In this document: one piece after another, positions 54,023 to 62,568 of the stretch
Layout: each line of letters opens with the position of its first letter
Position numbering within the stretch: position 1 is the stretch's first letter
Source of the DNA: Gemmatimonadota bacterium
Lineage (GTDB): Bacteria > Latescibacterota > UBA2968 > GCA-2709665
DNA: 64,000 bases
NCBI GenBank assembly: GCA_028877215.1
Contig: JAPPFJ010000014.1
Coordinates: forward strand, 62,001-126,000
Direction of reading: 5' to 3'
The notes under the pieces: generated by a model
Seen by the model: only the letters and a program-made list of their open reading frames with translations
Databases searched by the model: none
What the model was told of the DNA's origin: nothing
Made by a program: the position numbers and the translations under genes

Positions 54023-55285
54023 TCAGAGGTTCCAGCGCACCAGAAAGTAGCGGCGTTTGCCCCGGCGCACGACCAGGTATCTCCCTGCGATTCTGTCCGG
54101 TGGTGCAAGCATCATGCCCGTATCGGTGCGACGACGGCCATTGATATGGATCGCACCGGACCGGATATCTTCCCGCGCCTGGCGCATGGAAGATGAAATA
54201 CCGCAGTCTACCAGCAGATCCACCAGACCCACACCTGAAACGCCATTGAGCGCCTGAGACGGCACGTCGCTGAACCCTTCCTCGATCTCTCGTGTACTCA
54301 GGTCTTTCAGGTTACCGTAAAACAACGCGTCCGAAATCCGCCGCGCCCTCTCCGTGGCGGATCTGTCGTGCACGAAAGTGGTGACTTCCTCTGCCAGCAC
54401 CCGCTGCGCCTCTCGCTTTTCGGGGTGTTCGTTCACTTCCGTTTCCAGATTGATGATTTCATTCTCGGGTAGAAAGGTAAACAGCTTCAGGAACTTCACC
54501 ACGTCACGGTCGTCCGTATTGATCCAATGCTGGTAAAACTGGTAGGGCGTTGTCCTTCCCGGGTCCAGCCAGACGTTACCGGATGCCGTCTTTCCGAACT
54601 TGGACCCGTCGGCATTCAGCAGCAGCGGAAACGTCAGGCCATAGACCTGCCCGCCGAGCCGGCGCCGGATCAGCTCGATTCCCGCCGTTATGTTTCCCCA
54701 TTGATCACTCCCGCCAATCTGGAGCTCACATCCGTGTGCCCGAAACAACTCCATGAAATCATAAGCCTGAATGACCATATAGCTGAACTCGGTGAACGAG
54801 ATTCCGGTCTCCAGCCGGGAAGCCACGGACTCTTTCGCCAGCATATAACCCATGGAGAAGTGCTTGCCCGTGTCCCTCAGGAAGTCAATCGCCTTCAGTT
54901 CGGAAAGCCAACCCAGATTGCTGACCACCCGGGCGGGATTGGTCTTCGTCTCAAAATCCAGGAACCTGGCCAGCTGGTCTGTCAGTTTCCCGGTATATGA
55001 CGCGATCAATTCGGGCGGGTTCAACGGACGTTCTTCCTTACTGCCGCTCGGATCGCCGATCAAACCTGTACCTCCCCCGATCAGCCCGATCGCATGATGA
55101 CCGGCCAGCTGAAACCGCCTCAGTCCCAGAATGGGTATCAGGCTGCCGACGTGCAAGCTGTCTGCCGTGGGGTCGAACCCCGAATAGAGTGTGATCGGCC
55201 CCTGCGCGAGCCGAGCCCTGAAACCGTCTGGGTCTGTCTGCTGAAATACGTAACCACGGAATTTCAGATCTTTCTGGATGTCCAC
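54023..55285 (-). CDS. tyrS: Tyrosyl-tRNA synthetase
   Basis: 420 residues from GTG 55285, chosen because GGAG lies nine bases before it and MDIQKDLKFRGYVFQQTD is the typical family start (a GTG at 55333 overlaps trpF). HIGH-like TADSLHVGSL, QIGGSDQWGN and KFGKTASG. C-terminal S4 RNA-binding domain ending RYFLVRWNL. Placed inside the trp genes. Confidence 0.95.
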   Translation of the reverse strand: MDIQKDLKFRGYVFQQTDPDGFRARLAQGPITLYSGFDPTADSLHVGSLIPILGLRRFQLAGHHAIGLIGGGTGLIGDPSGSKEERPLNPPELIASYTGKLTDQLARFLDFETKTNPARVVSNLGWLSELKAIDFLRDTGKHFSMGYMLAKESVASRLETGISFTEFSYMVIQAYDFMELFRAHGCELQIGGSDQWGNITAGIELIRRRLGGQVYGLTFPLLLNADGSKFGKTASGNVWLDPGRTTPYQFYQHWINTDDRDVVKFLKLFTFLPENEIINLETEVNEHPEKREAQRVLAEEVTTFVHDRSATERARRISDALFYGNLKDLSTREIEEGFSDVPSQALNGVSGVGLVDLLVDCGISSSMRQAREDIRSGAIHINGRRRTDTGMMLAPPDRIAGRYLVVRRGKRRYFLVRWNL

Positions 55286-55319
55286 TGTTTTGAACTCCGG
55301 TTCATTTCGCGATATGGGT

Positions 55320-55961
55320 TCAGACACGCGCACTGTGGTCTACCGAGCGGACCGCCCGCAAAAACCCCCTGATTCTGTCGTGGTCCTTGCGGCCGGGCGC
55401 GGCCTCAACGCCGCTGCCGCAGTCTACTGCATACGGATTCACCATTCGGACCGCATCCGCCACATTCGACGCATCCATTCCCCCGGAGAGGATGATACGC
55501 CCGTGTGCGGTCGCCGCCCTTGCAATCTGCCAGTCAAAGGTCTCTCCAGTGCCGCCGTACCATCCCTTTTTGGCCGTATCCAGCAGAAACGTGTCAACCG
55601 GAAAGTCGTTCAGGGAAACCGGGTCGAATCCGTCGCCCACCCGCAATGCCCGGACAACCGGAAACGGATATCCCAGACAGTCGGCCGGCGTCTCGTCGCC
55701 GTGCAACTGGACTGCCTGAATTCCCGTCGACCGCGCGATTTCCAGAATCTCCTCCCTGGCCGTATTCACGAAGACCCCTACCGGCGTCACGAATGGCGGC
55801 AATTGCGACACGATCTCGCTCACGCATTCCGGATCCACGTAACGCGGGCTGGGCTCGTAGAAGATGAACCCCAGCGCGTCCACACCCTGTGCGACCGCGA
55901 AGAGCGCGTCCTCCGGATTCGTAATTCCGCAAATCTTCACCCGAACCATGAGTTGGGTCAT
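55320..55961 (-). CDS. trpF: Phosphoribosylanthranilate isomerase
   Basis: 213 residues. Motifs: VKICGITNPEDALFA with the catalytic Cys, PSPRYVDPECV, AVQLHGDETP, LLDTAKKGWYGGTG, and ILSGGMDASNVADAV. Third step of tryptophan synthesis. Starts inside the trpC stop (ATGA); its own stop is 34 bases before tyrS. Confidence 0.94.
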   Translation of the reverse strand: MTQLMVRVKICGITNPEDALFAVAQGVDALGFIFYEPSPRYVDPECVSEIVSQLPPFVTPVGVFVNTAREEILEIARSTGIQAVQLHGDETPADCLGYPFPVVRALRVGDGFDPVSLNDFPVDTFLLDTAKKGWYGGTGETFDWQIARAATAHGRIILSGGMDASNVADAVRMVNPYAVDCGSGVEAAPGRKDHDRIRGFLRAVRSVDHSARV

Positions 55962-56749
55962 CCGCCTTCCGTGCCCAGCAACTCCCTCAGCTTCCGGCCG
56001 ACGTCGGGATGGCGCATCAGGTGTTCCCCGACCAGCACCGCATCCACTCCGGCATCCCCTAACCGGACGACATGGTCCCTGGTCTCGATGCCGCTCTCGC
56101 TTACAACGACGAGTTCGTCAGGCAGTTGTTCAATCAGGTCGAATGTGGTCTGCAAGTCGGTTTCAAACGTGGTCAGGTCGCGGTTATTCACCCCGACAAG
56201 CGTTGCGCCCGCATCCAGCGCCCTCCTCGCTTCCTCCCTCGTGTGCACTTCCACCAGGGCGTCCAATTCCAACTCCCTGCAGACCGTCAGCATCCCTGAC
56301 AATTCGCGCTGCGAGAGGGCAGAGACAATAAGCAGAACCGCCGACGCACCGATCGTTCCGGCTTCGTGAATCTGATAAGGGTCGATCACGAAGTCTTTCC
56401 GGAGCACCGGAATTTGTACGGTATCGCTTACGGCCTTCAGACTGGCGTTCGAGCCCTGAAAATACTTGTCGTCCGTAAGCACGGAAATTCCCGCAGCGCC
56501 GTTTCTCTCGTAGGCCCGGCCGATTTCAACCGGATCGAAATTCTCCCGGATCACCCCTTTTGACGGTGACGCCTTTTTTATTTCCGCAATGAGCGCGATA
56601 TCCTCCCCGGCGGTCAGGCTTTCCATCAGGGAGCACGGTTTCCGCACTCGATCTGCCTGCTTCCTCAAATCTTCGTGCGAAACCCGTTGTTTTGCCTCGG
56701 CAACAACGCGTCGTTTGTATGCGATGATTTCATCCAGGATGGTTGCCAT
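55958..56749 (-). CDS. trpC: Indole-3-glycerol-phosphate synthase
   Basis: 263 residues from ATG 56749. Motifs: MATILDEIIAYKRRVVAEAK, IAEIKKASPSKGVI, VLTDDKYFQGS, VLRKDFVIDPYQI, LVEVHTREE and GVNNRDLTTFETDL. Ring closure step of tryptophan synthesis. Overlaps trpF by 4 bases. Confidence 0.95.
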   Translation of the reverse strand: MATILDEIIAYKRRVVAEAKQRVSHEDLRKQADRVRKPCSLMESLTAGEDIALIAEIKKASPSKGVIRENFDPVEIGRAYERNGAAGISVLTDDKYFQGSNASLKAVSDTVQIPVLRKDFVIDPYQIHEAGTIGASAVLLIVSALSQRELSGMLTVCRELELDALVEVHTREEARRALDAGATLVGVNNRDLTTFETDLQTTFDLIEQLPDELVVVSESGIETRDHVVRLGDAGVDAVLVGEHLMRHPDVGRKLRELLGTEGG

Positions 56750-56850
56750 GTGAATTCTTCGAATCAAGACTGATTTAAAGGTTTTCTTTTTCGAATCGGG
56801 ACTGATGTCTGTTTCGACGGCGTGCAATGCGAAATCGTTCGCTATTGCCA

Positions 56851-57864
56851 CTATCCTGACGAAACCAGCTTGAGCTCTTCCAGTTTATCCATCGCCCGCC
56901 CTGAATCCACGGTTTCCCTGGCCAGTTCCAGAGCCGCCGGCAGATCATCCGCCGCACCGCCCGCCACGATTGCGGCTGCCGCGTTCAACAGAACGATGTC
57001 AAGCCGCGGCCCCGGCTCGCCATTCAGCACCCTGCGAAGGATCGCCGCATTGGTCTCCGCGTTGCCCCCGGCCAGATCGTCTGCCGAAGCCCTCGCGATT
57101 CCCAGGTCCTCGGGCGTGATCTCATATGTGGACACGGTCCCGCCCTTCAATTCGCTCACCTGCGTTGGTCCGGTCGTGCTGATCTCATCCAGTCCGTCCA
57201 GCCCGTGTACCACAAACGCACGTTCCGACGCCAATTTTCGCAAGACCTCCGCCAGCGTGCCGGTCAGAGATCGACTGTATACCCCGATCAGGTGTCGGGT
57301 TGCGCCCGCCGGATTGGTCAGCGGCCCCAGAGCGTTGAAGATCGTGCGCGCGCCAAGCTCGCGTCTGGGCCCGATCGCATATTTCATGGCGCCGTGCAAT
57401 GCCGGAGCGAACAGAAATCCGATGCCTGCGTCATCCAGACACCGCCCCATCGTCCCGGGCGACGCTTCGATATTCACCCCCAGTTCCTTCAGAACGTCGG
57501 CGCTTCCACAGAGGCTGGATGCGGCGCGGTTGCCATGTTTCGCGACACACAGTCCCGCGCCGGCCACCACGAACGCCGCTGCCGTGGAGATATTGAAAGT
57601 TCCCGATCCGTCGCCGCCGGTTCCGCATGTATCGACTACCGTCCGGTGCCGCGTTACAACCCGCGTCGCCCTGTCCCTCATCACTTCCGCGGCGCCGGCG
57701 ATCTCCTCTACTGTCTCGCCCTTGACCCGCAAAGCGACCAGGAACGCGCCGATCTGCGCGTCCGTGGCCCCGCCCGACATAATCTGGTTCATCGTCCCGA
57801 TCATCCGTTCACGTGGCAGGTCCTGCCCCTCAATCAGTTTCGCAATCGCATCCTGTATCGCCAT
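56851..57864 (-). CDS. trpD: Anthranilate phosphoribosyltransferase
   Basis: 337 residues from ATG 57864; GGGAG lies six bases before it, so an ATG at 57870 overlapping that site is less likely. Motifs: VDTCGTGGDGSGTFNIST, AKHGNRAASSLCGSADVLKELG and NALGPLTNPAGATRHLIGVY. Adds phosphoribose to anthranilate. Follows trpG by 55 bases. Confidence 0.95.
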   Translation of the reverse strand: MAIQDAIAKLIEGQDLPRERMIGTMNQIMSGGATDAQIGAFLVALRVKGETVEEIAGAAEVMRDRATRVVTRHRTVVDTCGTGGDGSGTFNISTAAAFVVAGAGLCVAKHGNRAASSLCGSADVLKELGVNIEASPGTMGRCLDDAGIGFLFAPALHGAMKYAIGPRRELGARTIFNALGPLTNPAGATRHLIGVYSRSLTGTLAEVLRKLASERAFVVHGLDGLDEISTTGPTQVSELKGGTVSTYEITPEDLGIARASADDLAGGNAETNAAILRRVLNGEPGPRLDIVLLNAAAAIVAGGAADDLPAALELARETVDSGRAMDKLEELKLVSSG

Positions 57865-57919
57865 AGCCATCTCCCCGACGTGCAAACAGAGAACGGGACC
57901 GGATTCCCGGCCCACGAAA

Positions 57920-58483
57920 TCAGCCTTCCAGAAAATTCCTCAACAGCACTTTGCCTTCGGCCGTCAATATGGATTCGGGATGAAACTGCACGCCCTCAAC
58001 CGGATATTTCCTGTGCCGCAGACCCATGATTATACCGTCGTGTGTCTGCGCGGACACCTCGAGGCAGTCCGGCAGGCTCTCACGCTCCACAATCAGCGAA
58101 TGGTAACGCGTTGCGATGAAGGGCTGCGTCATTTCACTGAAAATCGTACGTCCGTCGTGATGAATCTCAGACACCTTCCCGTGGAGAATTGCAGGGGCCC
58201 TCACGACCTTGCCGCCAAAGGCCTGTCCGATGCACTGGTGCCCGAGACAGACCCCCAGCATCGGAATCCGGCCGCTAAACCGCCGGACCAGATCCACGGA
58301 GATTCCCGCCTCGTTCGGCGTGCAGGGACCGGGCGAAATCACCACCTTCTCGGGTTGGGTTTCGTCAATCCGGTCCAGTTCGATCTGATCGTTCCTGAAC
58401 ACTTCCATCCGGGCGCCCAACTCACCCAGATACTGAACCAGATTGTACGTGAAGGAGTCGTAATTGTCGATTACCAGGATCAT
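57920..58483 (-). CDS. trpG: Anthranilate synthase glutamine amidotransferase subunit
   Basis: 187 residues. Class I glutamine amidotransferase: start [32 protein letters not shown], nucleophile Cys in [16 protein letters not shown], and catalytic His in [10 protein letters not shown]. Feeds ammonia to TrpE; may also serve PabB since no pab genes are in the window. Confidence 0.96.
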   Translation of the reverse strand: MILVIDNYDSFTYNLVQYLGELGARMEVFRNDQIELDRIDETQPEKVVISPGPCTPNEAGISVDLVRRFSGRIPMLGVCLGHQCIGQAFGGKVVRAPAILHGKVSEIHHDGRTIFSEMTQPFIATRYHSLIVERESLPDCLEVSAQTHDGIIMGLRHRKYPVEGVQFHPESILTAEGKVLLRNFLEG

Positions 58484-58531
58484 AGGAGAACAATACCAGA
58501 TTGTTTAGAATGCCAGCGTACATTGTTGAAG

Positions 58532-60013
58532 CTACACCGCACCCTCCGCCAGTTCCACCGCCCGGAACAGCGCCTTCGCCTTATTAACCGTTTCCTGATG
58601 CTCGTTTTCCGGTATGGAATCGAACACGATCCCTCCGCCGGCCTGGACGTACGCTTTCCGTCCCTGCAGAACCATCGTACGTATGGCGATGCACGTATCC
58701 ATATTGCCCGAAAAGTCGATATAGCCCACCGCTCCCGAGTACGGTCCGCGGCGGGTCGGCTCCAGCTCGTCGATAATCTCCATCGCGCGGATCTTGGGCG
58801 CACCGGAAACCGTGCCTGCCGGATAACAGGCATACAGCGCATCCAGTGCATCCACGCCGTCCTTGAGATGCCCCCGAACGTTCGAGACAATATGCATAAC
58901 GTGAGAATAGCGCTCAATCGCCATCTGTTCCGTTACACGTACTGTATCGTAACGCGATACGCGGCCCACGTCATTGCGGCCCAGATCCAGAAGCATGATA
59001 TGCTCCGCACGTTCCTTCTCATCCGCCAGCAGGTCCGTCGCGAGAGCGGAGTCCTCCTCTTCCGTAGCCCCCCTCCAGCGTGTGCCCGCAATGGGACGCA
59101 CCTGCACGACGCCATTCTCAACGCGCACCAGCAGCTCCGGAGATGCGCCGACGAGTTGCACGTCCTTGAAGTCCAGATGAAACATATATGGCGACGGATT
59201 CACCGTGCGCAGCGCCCGGTAAATGTCCAGGGACCCCACGGTAATCTCCGTCTCGAAGCGCTGAGAGAGTACAACCTGAAAGATATCGCCCGCCACGATA
59301 TATTCCTTGCAGCGACGCACCTTGTCCAGAAAGACAGACCGCTCCGTGTTCGACCGGATTTCTCCCGCCCGGTTGCGCGGTGTTCCCGGCGGAACACCGT
59401 TCACGGGAACCGGACCGCGCAATGCCGCTTCCAGCGCATCGACTCGCGCTTCCGCCTCACGGTAATTCCGTTCGATATCTCCCGAGGTATGTACGTTGGA
59501 TATCAGATGGATTTTCTGCCGTACGTTGTCGAAGCCAAGGAGCGTATCGTAGAAGAGCAACTCGACGTCCGGCAGGCCGTGGTCGTCGTGCGTTCGATCG
59601 GGGATGTTCTCGACCAGACGGATTGCGTCGTAGGCCACGTAGCCAACGGCTCCGCCGGTAAACCGGGGCAGTCCCTCCAACTGGGCCGAACGGTATTTTC
59701 CCAGCAGACGCCTGAGTTCGGCAATGGGCGATCCCTCGTATATCCTCACGTCGCCCCGCTTCAGATCCTCCACCTCTATCCGGGATTTCCACGAGCGAAA
59801 CGCGAGAAACGGCTCCACGCCCAGGAAGGAATAGCGACCGATCTTTTCCCCTCCTTCCACGCTCTCGAAAAGAAAGCTGTAGGGACTCCCTGGCCGCAGT
59901 TTCAAATAGGCGGACACCGGGGTTTCCGTATCTCCGAGGATTTCCCGTGAGATCGGAACAATTCCCCGTCCCCTGGCCAGCGTCTTCAACGTTTCCAGAT
60001 CGGGTGTGTTCAT
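58532..60013 (-). CDS. trpE: Anthranilate synthase component I
   Basis: 493 residues from ATG 60013. Tryptophan-binding motif YSFLFESVEGGEKIGRYSFL, then the chorismate-binding core VLSQRFETEIT, PSPYMFHLDFKDVQLVGASP, RPIAGTRWRG, LGRNDVGRVSRYDTV and GTVSGAPKIRAME. Makes anthranilate from chorismate. Expression is probably controlled by the attenuator directly upstream. Confidence 0.96.
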   Translation of the reverse strand: MNTPDLETLKTLARGRGIVPISREILGDTETPVSAYLKLRPGSPYSFLFESVEGGEKIGRYSFLGVEPFLAFRSWKSRIEVEDLKRGDVRIYEGSPIAELRRLLGKYRSAQLEGLPRFTGGAVGYVAYDAIRLVENIPDRTHDDHGLPDVELLFYDTLLGFDNVRQKIHLISNVHTSGDIERNYREAEARVDALEAALRGPVPVNGVPPGTPRNRAGEIRSNTERSVFLDKVRRCKEYIVAGDIFQVVLSQRFETEITVGSLDIYRALRTVNPSPYMFHLDFKDVQLVGASPELLVRVENGVVQVRPIAGTRWRGATEEEDSALATDLLADEKERAEHIMLLDLGRNDVGRVSRYDTVRVTEQMAIERYSHVMHIVSNVRGHLKDGVDALDALYACYPAGTVSGAPKIRAMEIIDELEPTRRGPYSGAVGYIDFSGNMDTCIAIRTMVLQGRKAYVQAGGGIVFDSIPENEHQETVNKAKALFRAVELAEGAV

Positions 60014-60028
60014 GAGTTCCGACAGATC

Positions 60029-60057
60029 AAAAAAAAACCGTGAGCAGATGCCCACGG
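60029..60057 (-). terminator. trp attenuator terminator just upstream of trpE
   Basis: On the minus strand CCGTGGGC and GCTCACGG (positions 60057-60050 and 60045-60038) form an 8-bp stem (one G-U) with loop ATCT, followed by nine U (60037-60029). It ends about 16 bases before the trpE ATG. The left arm can instead pair with 60096-60090. Confidence 0.85.
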
Positions 60058-60082
60058 CCCGGTTTCCAACTTTTCCAGCAGA

Positions 60083-60190
60083 TTACTCGCGTGGGCAGAC
60101 ACAACATTCCGCGGCCTCCCGGTAATACAACCGGAAGGAGCGATAAAAATACCCACGCCAGGAAATTCCGTTTGTGACATGGTCCGTCAC
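60083..60190 (-). CDS. trp leader peptide
   Basis: 35 residues from GTG 60190; GGAGG lies seven bases before it. The peptide contains SWRGYFYRSFRLYYR: one Trp followed by many Tyr and Phe, then CCVCPRE at the end. Its TAA is 30 bases before the terminator left arm. A control peptide whose translation should sense charged Trp (and Tyr/Phe) tRNA. Confidence 0.75.
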   Translation of the reverse strand: MTDHVTNGISWRGYFYRSFRLYYREAAECCVCPRE

Positions 60191-60269
60191 GTTCGATCCT
60201 CCACAGTCCTCAGCCCTGCCCACGTCGTACCGGGTGACGGCAAACAATCGCTGTGACAGGAGCGATCTA

Positions 60270-60298
60270 ACTTTAAACAATCACATCGAGAGTGTCAA
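60270..60298 (-). promoter_or_regulatory. trp operon promoter
   Basis: TTGACA at 60298-60293, 17 bases, TAAAGT at 60275-60270, on the minus strand, about 70 bases before the leader ribosome binding site. Only match of this quality upstream of trpE. Confidence 0.65.
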
Positions 60299-60330
60299 GG
60301 AAATTCCATATCTCGGCTCATTCGAAAACC

Positions 60331-60353
60331 TGGATAAACAGGATGGGCAGGAC
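60331..60353 (+). repeat. Short dispersed motif, copy 2
   Basis: TGGATAAACAGGATGGGCAGG, nearly identical to 19913-19940; intergenic between the trp promoter and the SDR gene. Confidence 0.5.
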
Positions 60354-60425
60354 AAGAAACGGTACGCATCCGGCGGCAACCCGGGGCCCGGATCCAGGTA
60401 TCCCTGCAAACATTGCGGTATCCAC

Positions 60426-61157
60426 TCAACCTCTTCCCACGTACAGCTGCCCTACCGGCAACACAATCGCTTCCAGCATGTTGACGTGAAGCGGCAGCGT
60501 CGCCATGGTGACCGCGGCCTGAGCCAATTCATCCACCGTCATCATTGGCTCATCGTCCGTGGGCGCGTCGGACTCCTGGCGGCGTTCGACCAGCGTGTTG
60601 CCCGGGTGCAGGCATGAGCAGACGATCCGGTAGTCCCTGCCGTCAAGCGCCGTGGCATGTGTCAGTCCGGTAATTCCGAATTTGCTGGTGCTGTATGGAG
60701 CGGAATCCGGGCGGACACGCTGTGCGGAAATGCTGCCGATATTGATGATACGGCCTCCGCCCTGTTCCTTCATGATGCGAAACGCCGCCCGCGTGCAGAG
60801 AAAGGGTCCGCGCAGGTTCACCGCCATCGCCCGGTCCCAGGCTGAAGCGGAGAGCTCGTCGATTCGTCCCCCGTCAAAAGCGGCCGCGTTATTCACCAGC
60901 ACATCCACCCTCCCGAAACGCTCCATCGCTTTCGCGAATACCGATTCCACCTGCGATTCGTCGGTGACGTCAGCCGGAGCGACGACCGCCTCCACGCCCT
61001 CCGTCCTCATTTCTTCCGCCGCTGATTCAAGCTTTTCGACCGTTCTGGCCGTCAACACCAGGCTCGCGCCCTCTTTGGCGAACGCGCGCGCAATTCCCTT
61101 CCCGATTCCCTGATTTCCGCCGGTTACCACCGCGACTCTACCTTCGAGCTTTGACAT
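60426..61157 (-). CDS. Short-chain dehydrogenase/reductase
   Basis: 243 residues, GGGAGG before the ATG. NAD(P) motif VVTGGNQGIGKGIARAF, NNAA, then the catalytic Ser in IINIGSIS and the YSTSK Tyr/Lys pair (PYSTSKFGITG). Substrate unknown. C-terminus is long for the family and ends LPVGQLYVGRG. Divided from the trp promoter by 130 bases on the same strand; no other neighbour genes suggest a pathway. Confidence 0.9.
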   Translation of the reverse strand: MSKLEGRVAVVTGGNQGIGKGIARAFAKEGASLVLTARTVEKLESAAEEMRTEGVEAVVAPADVTDESQVESVFAKAMERFGRVDVLVNNAAAFDGGRIDELSASAWDRAMAVNLRGPFLCTRAAFRIMKEQGGGRIINIGSISAQRVRPDSAPYSTSKFGITGLTHATALDGRDYRIVCSCLHPGNTLVERRQESDAPTDDEPMMTVDELAQAAVTMATLPLHVNMLEAIVLPVGQLYVGRG

Positions 61158-61208
61158 ATCTAAAGCCTCCCGGCAACCCTTCCTTAAGATAAGGACGGGA
61201 AATTGGCC

Positions 61209-61280
61209 TCCTGTCCCGGAAACGTGTTCCCTTATTACATCGGCGGCAGAATGGTGAGAAATTTAGGTGACAGAACACCG
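61209..61280 (+). repeat. Repeat C remnant (internally deleted)
   Basis: CTGTCCCGGAAA at 61211 and, inverted, the end of repeat C (TCGGCGGCAGAATGGTGAG then AAATTTAGGTGACAGAACACC to 61279) match the termini of the 62420 copy. Only ~70 bases remain. It lies just upstream of the SDR gene. Confidence 0.65.
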
Positions 61281-61358
61281 AAATGTCAAGTTGCGTTTGC
61301 GCGGGTTTGATTCAACCGGAGCATTGAGTATATTATTAATCTTGCACTGAAGAGGCGT

Positions 61359-61397
61359 TGCGCGCGAAGACCGCTTGGATTTTTGAGACAGCTTCCT
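61359..61397 (+). repeat. Repeat A right-end fragment
   Basis: GCGCGCGAAGACCGCTTGGA then TTTTTGAGACAGCTTCC matches the last ~38 bases of repeat A with changes. No left end present. It forms the 5' boundary of the next gene. Confidence 0.65.
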
Positions 61398-61410
61398 GGG
61401 GGCAAAAGGC

Positions 61411-62415
61411 ATGGATACCCCGACACACGGCCTGGTTGGCCGACTGGTTGCGCGATCCGTGTGGCCGCAGAACCGGGGGTTTGTGAATCTGGTGACCGTT
61501 ACCAGCATATTGCCGGACGTGGATGTGTTCTTTTCAGGTGACGCGCTCGACAGCCTGCAGACGCACCGTGGGGTGACACATTCGTTTTTTGGCGCCGCAA
61601 TCGGCGCGTTTGTCGTTGCCTGGGCTGTCCGGCGTTTTATACTCAAGGACGTCCCTTTCACAAAGCTTTATGCGGTCGCTCTTACCGGCTTGTTGCTGCA
61701 CATACTGTTCGACGTGGTAACCTCGTACGGCACCATGGTCCTTATGCCGTTTTCCAGGTACCGGGCGTTGTTCGACGTGCTGTTTGTTATCGACCCCTAT
61801 CTGGATCTGATTCTTATCGGCGGACTGGTTCTCGGGTGGAAGGCATGGCGGCCGGATGGGTACCGTCTGGGTTTGGCGGCGCTTACGGCTTATATGGTCT
61901 TCAATGTCGCCGTTTCGGGTATAACCTGCCTGTATCTGGACCGCTGGGCATCGGAACGGGGACTGACGCCTGCAGCGGCGGTTCCTGTGCCTTTTTCTCC
62001 ACTGCATCGGCGTGGAATCGTGTCTGGCGAGGAGGAATGGTACGAGGTGCCTGTGTCGTTGTATTCAGGGGTTGCGGACTCGCCGAACGTCTACCGTTCG
62101 GCGCTTGCCGAGCCCCGTCTGGAACCCCTGTGGGAGCGGCGGGACGGGCGGATATATCGCTGGTTCGCGCGTTTTCCGGCGGTAGTCGAGTCCGGCGAAA
62201 GCGGGCGGATGTTTCTGATTCATGATCTGCGGTTCGGGATTCGGCCCGACGCGCTGGGGTGGCTGGGTTCGCTGGCCTTGCAAACCGCGCTCGATCACAA
62301 TCCGCAATTTCTGAACCGTCGGGCGTTTACACTGAGAGTTCGGCTCGACGAACGGGATCGGCTGGAGGAAGTGAAATATTCCGGCGGGGCGGTCGACCGC
62401 GATCGGAGGAACTGA
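61411..62415 (+). CDS. YdjM/DUF457-like membrane-bound metal-dependent hydrolase
   Basis: 334 residues. Metal motifs at the N-terminus: DTPTHGLVG, SILPDVDVFF and THRGVTHS. Four to five membrane helices follow (LYAVALTGLLLHILFDVVTS, LDLILIGGLVLGWKAW). Residues 200-334 are a soluble domain unlike E. coli YdjM. Function of the family is unknown (predicted membrane hydrolase). The stop is five bases from repeat C copy 1; converges with the TonB paralogue. Confidence 0.8.
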   Translation: MDTPTHGLVGRLVARSVWPQNRGFVNLVTVTSILPDVDVFFSGDALDSLQTHRGVTHSFFGAAIGAFVVAWAVRRFILKDVPFTKLYAVALTGLLLHILFDVVTSYGTMVLMPFSRYRALFDVLFVIDPYLDLILIGGLVLGWKAWRPDGYRLGLAALTAYMVFNVAVSGITCLYLDRWASERGLTPAAAVPVPFSPLHRRGIVSGEEEWYEVPVSLYSGVADSPNVYRSALAEPRLEPLWERRDGRIYRWFARFPAVVESGESGRMFLIHDLRFGIRPDALGWLGSLALQTALDHNPQFLNRRAFTLRVRLDERDRLEEVKYSGGAVDRDRRN

Positions 62416-62419
62416 CGCA

Positions 62420-62568
62420 AGTGTTCTGTCCCATAAATTTCTCACCATTCGGCCGCCGATTCATCCCGTCTCGCGGCGTTGGGCCGACCTTACGCAGGTC
62501 GGAGGCGCCTTGCGAGCCGGGCGACTCAACGGCCGAATTCAGGCAACCTATTTCCGGGACAGAACACT
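62420..62568 (+). repeat. Repeat C, copy 1
   Basis: AGTGTTCTGTCCC at both ends in inverted orientation (13 of 13 bases; 17 of 20 over the longer end). 149 bases, no coding content. It lies between converging genes, and its right end overlaps the TAG stop of the TonB paralogue. Confidence 0.85.

Noticed and set aside
56822-59950. A very long open frame on the plus strand across trpC, trpD, trpG and trpE
   Set aside because: It is antisense to four well-supported trp genes and is a by-product of high GC codon bias; no ribosome binding site or known domain.
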